From an uncultured bacterium (GTDB lineage Bacteria > Bacteroidota > Ignavibacteria > Kapaibacteriales > UBA2268): a stretch of DNA of 64,000 nt. Shown here in pieces: positions 63,694 to 64,000 of this stretch; position 1 is the first letter of the stretch; each line of letters opens with the position of its first letter. The notes below the pieces were generated by a model. That model saw only the letters and a program-made list of their open reading frames with translations, did no database searches and had not been told where the DNA came from. The translations under genes and the position numbers were made by a program. The stretch covers positions 1-64,000 of the forward strand of contig CALLXS010000101.1 in the NCBI GenBank assembly GCA_937875295.1, given 5' to 3'.

Positions 63694-64000
63694 TTATTTT
63701 TGCCAAATAATTAGTATTGAATCTTTGCCATAATTATTAGCAATCAATTTTCTTATTTGGTTAATTTTATTATTATTTATTTTGTTTTTCGAATTATAGA
63801 TTAAAATTGGTTTAAGATATGAACTAGTGTCGTTGTAATAAATATTCATATCCTGAAAACCAATTTCAGTAATTTCCGGTGCTATAATTTGTAAATTTGA
63901 AAGCAATTTATCTGTTTCGTAATTTTTCAAACTTCTATAATTAAAGATTGAATCAAGTCTATTTGTGTTATAACTGATTAGTCTTTGGCTTTTTGATACT
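63694..64000 (-). CDS. C-terminal end of an unidentified protein (partial)
   Basis: The frame is open from the stop at 63694 to the right window edge, at least 102 residues; the apparent TTG start at 63930 is not needed because the frame continues upstream (SKSQRLISYNTNRLDSIFNY). The visible part has an alpha/beta pattern (KLLSNLQIIAPEITEIGFQDMNIYYND; KPILIYNSKNKI; QIRKLIANNYGKDSILIIWQK). It resembles the C-terminal soluble end of some membrane proteins, but I cannot name it. It is convergent with adk, 23 nt away. Confidence 0.55.
   Translation of the reverse strand, partial: VSKSQRLISYNTNRLDSIFNYRSLKNYETDKLLSNLQIIAPEITEIGFQDMNIYYNDTSSYLKPILIYNSKNKINNNKINQIRKLIANNYGKDSILIIWQK

Overview
The window reads as one AT-rich (roughly 30% G+C by eye) chromosomal segment from a Gram-negative bacterium of the Bacteroidota/Ignavibacteriota (FCB) type; a Kapabacteria- or Ignavibacteria-like lineage is my best guess but is not proven here. 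The reasons are: four secreted proteins with a C-terminal type IX secretion (T9SS) sorting domain, Gram-negative envelope genes (LptF/G permease, KdsD, RfaE1, Lgt, lipoproteins, outer-membrane barrels), Bacteroidota-style TAnnTTTG promoter motifs, and a peptidylarginine deiminase and a HEISH-type dipeptidyl peptidase III of kinds known from this superphylum. TGA, TAA and TAG all serve as stops, so the genetic code is standard. I see no rRNA, CRISPR array, transposase or phage gene.

Layout. 1-905: a suspicious contig edge where a deoC/nagA-like operon fragment is joined in frame to a TonB-receptor-like N-terminus. 1-5 kb: enolase, an AlbA_2 regulator, tRNA-His and a DUF4126 membrane protein. 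5-13 kb: threonine aldolase, thioesterase, FolB, YigZ, a T9SS cargo, LptF/G and a dihydroorotate-dehydrogenase-like protein. 13-20.6 kb: initiator tRNA, a GH3 hexosaminidase, a nitroreductase, tandem squalene synthases HpnC-HpnD, MauE/DoxX and ComF. 20.6-24 kb: a large soluble PAS/GAF histidine kinase. 24-33 kb: GrpE, PheS, CinA, MnmE-MnmG flanked by two parS-like palindromes, RmlD-like and RfaE1. 33-41.5 kb: rhomboid protease, a frameshifted TPR lipoprotein, PyrG, a T9SS fibronectin-like repeat protein and a secreted peptidylarginine deiminase. 41.7-50.3 kb: a giant coiled-coil protein, L,D-transpeptidase, KdsD, HPF, a DnaA-box-rich gene-free stretch that may be oriC, DUF486, Lgt-QueC, HrcA and a small acetyltransferase. 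50.4-58 kb: UvrA, a T9SS beta-propeller protein, and a two-gene operon of an outer-membrane barrel and an exported eight-motif polyferredoxin. 58-64 kb: a DPP III lipoprotein interrupted by an in-frame TGA, an isocitrate-dehydrogenase-like enzyme, GlyS, Adk and a partial gene.

How the genes fit together. Most are housekeeping genes in short operons of one to three genes, closed by clear intrinsic terminators. Envelope biogenesis recurs: heptose/Kdo precursors (RfaE1, KdsD), LPS export (LptF/G), lipoprotein lipidation (Lgt) and peptidoglycan remodelling (L,D-transpeptidase, NagZ-like GH3). parS-like sites around mnmG plus the DnaA-box cluster 16 kb away suggest an origin-proximal region.

The most novel-looking item is the barrel plus Tat-exported polyferredoxin operon (55893-58088). 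It is laid out like an outer-membrane porin-cytochrome conduit but with iron-sulfur clusters in place of haems. Other points worth checking are the left-edge chimera, one frameshift, one internal stop, the parS pair and the oriC candidate.
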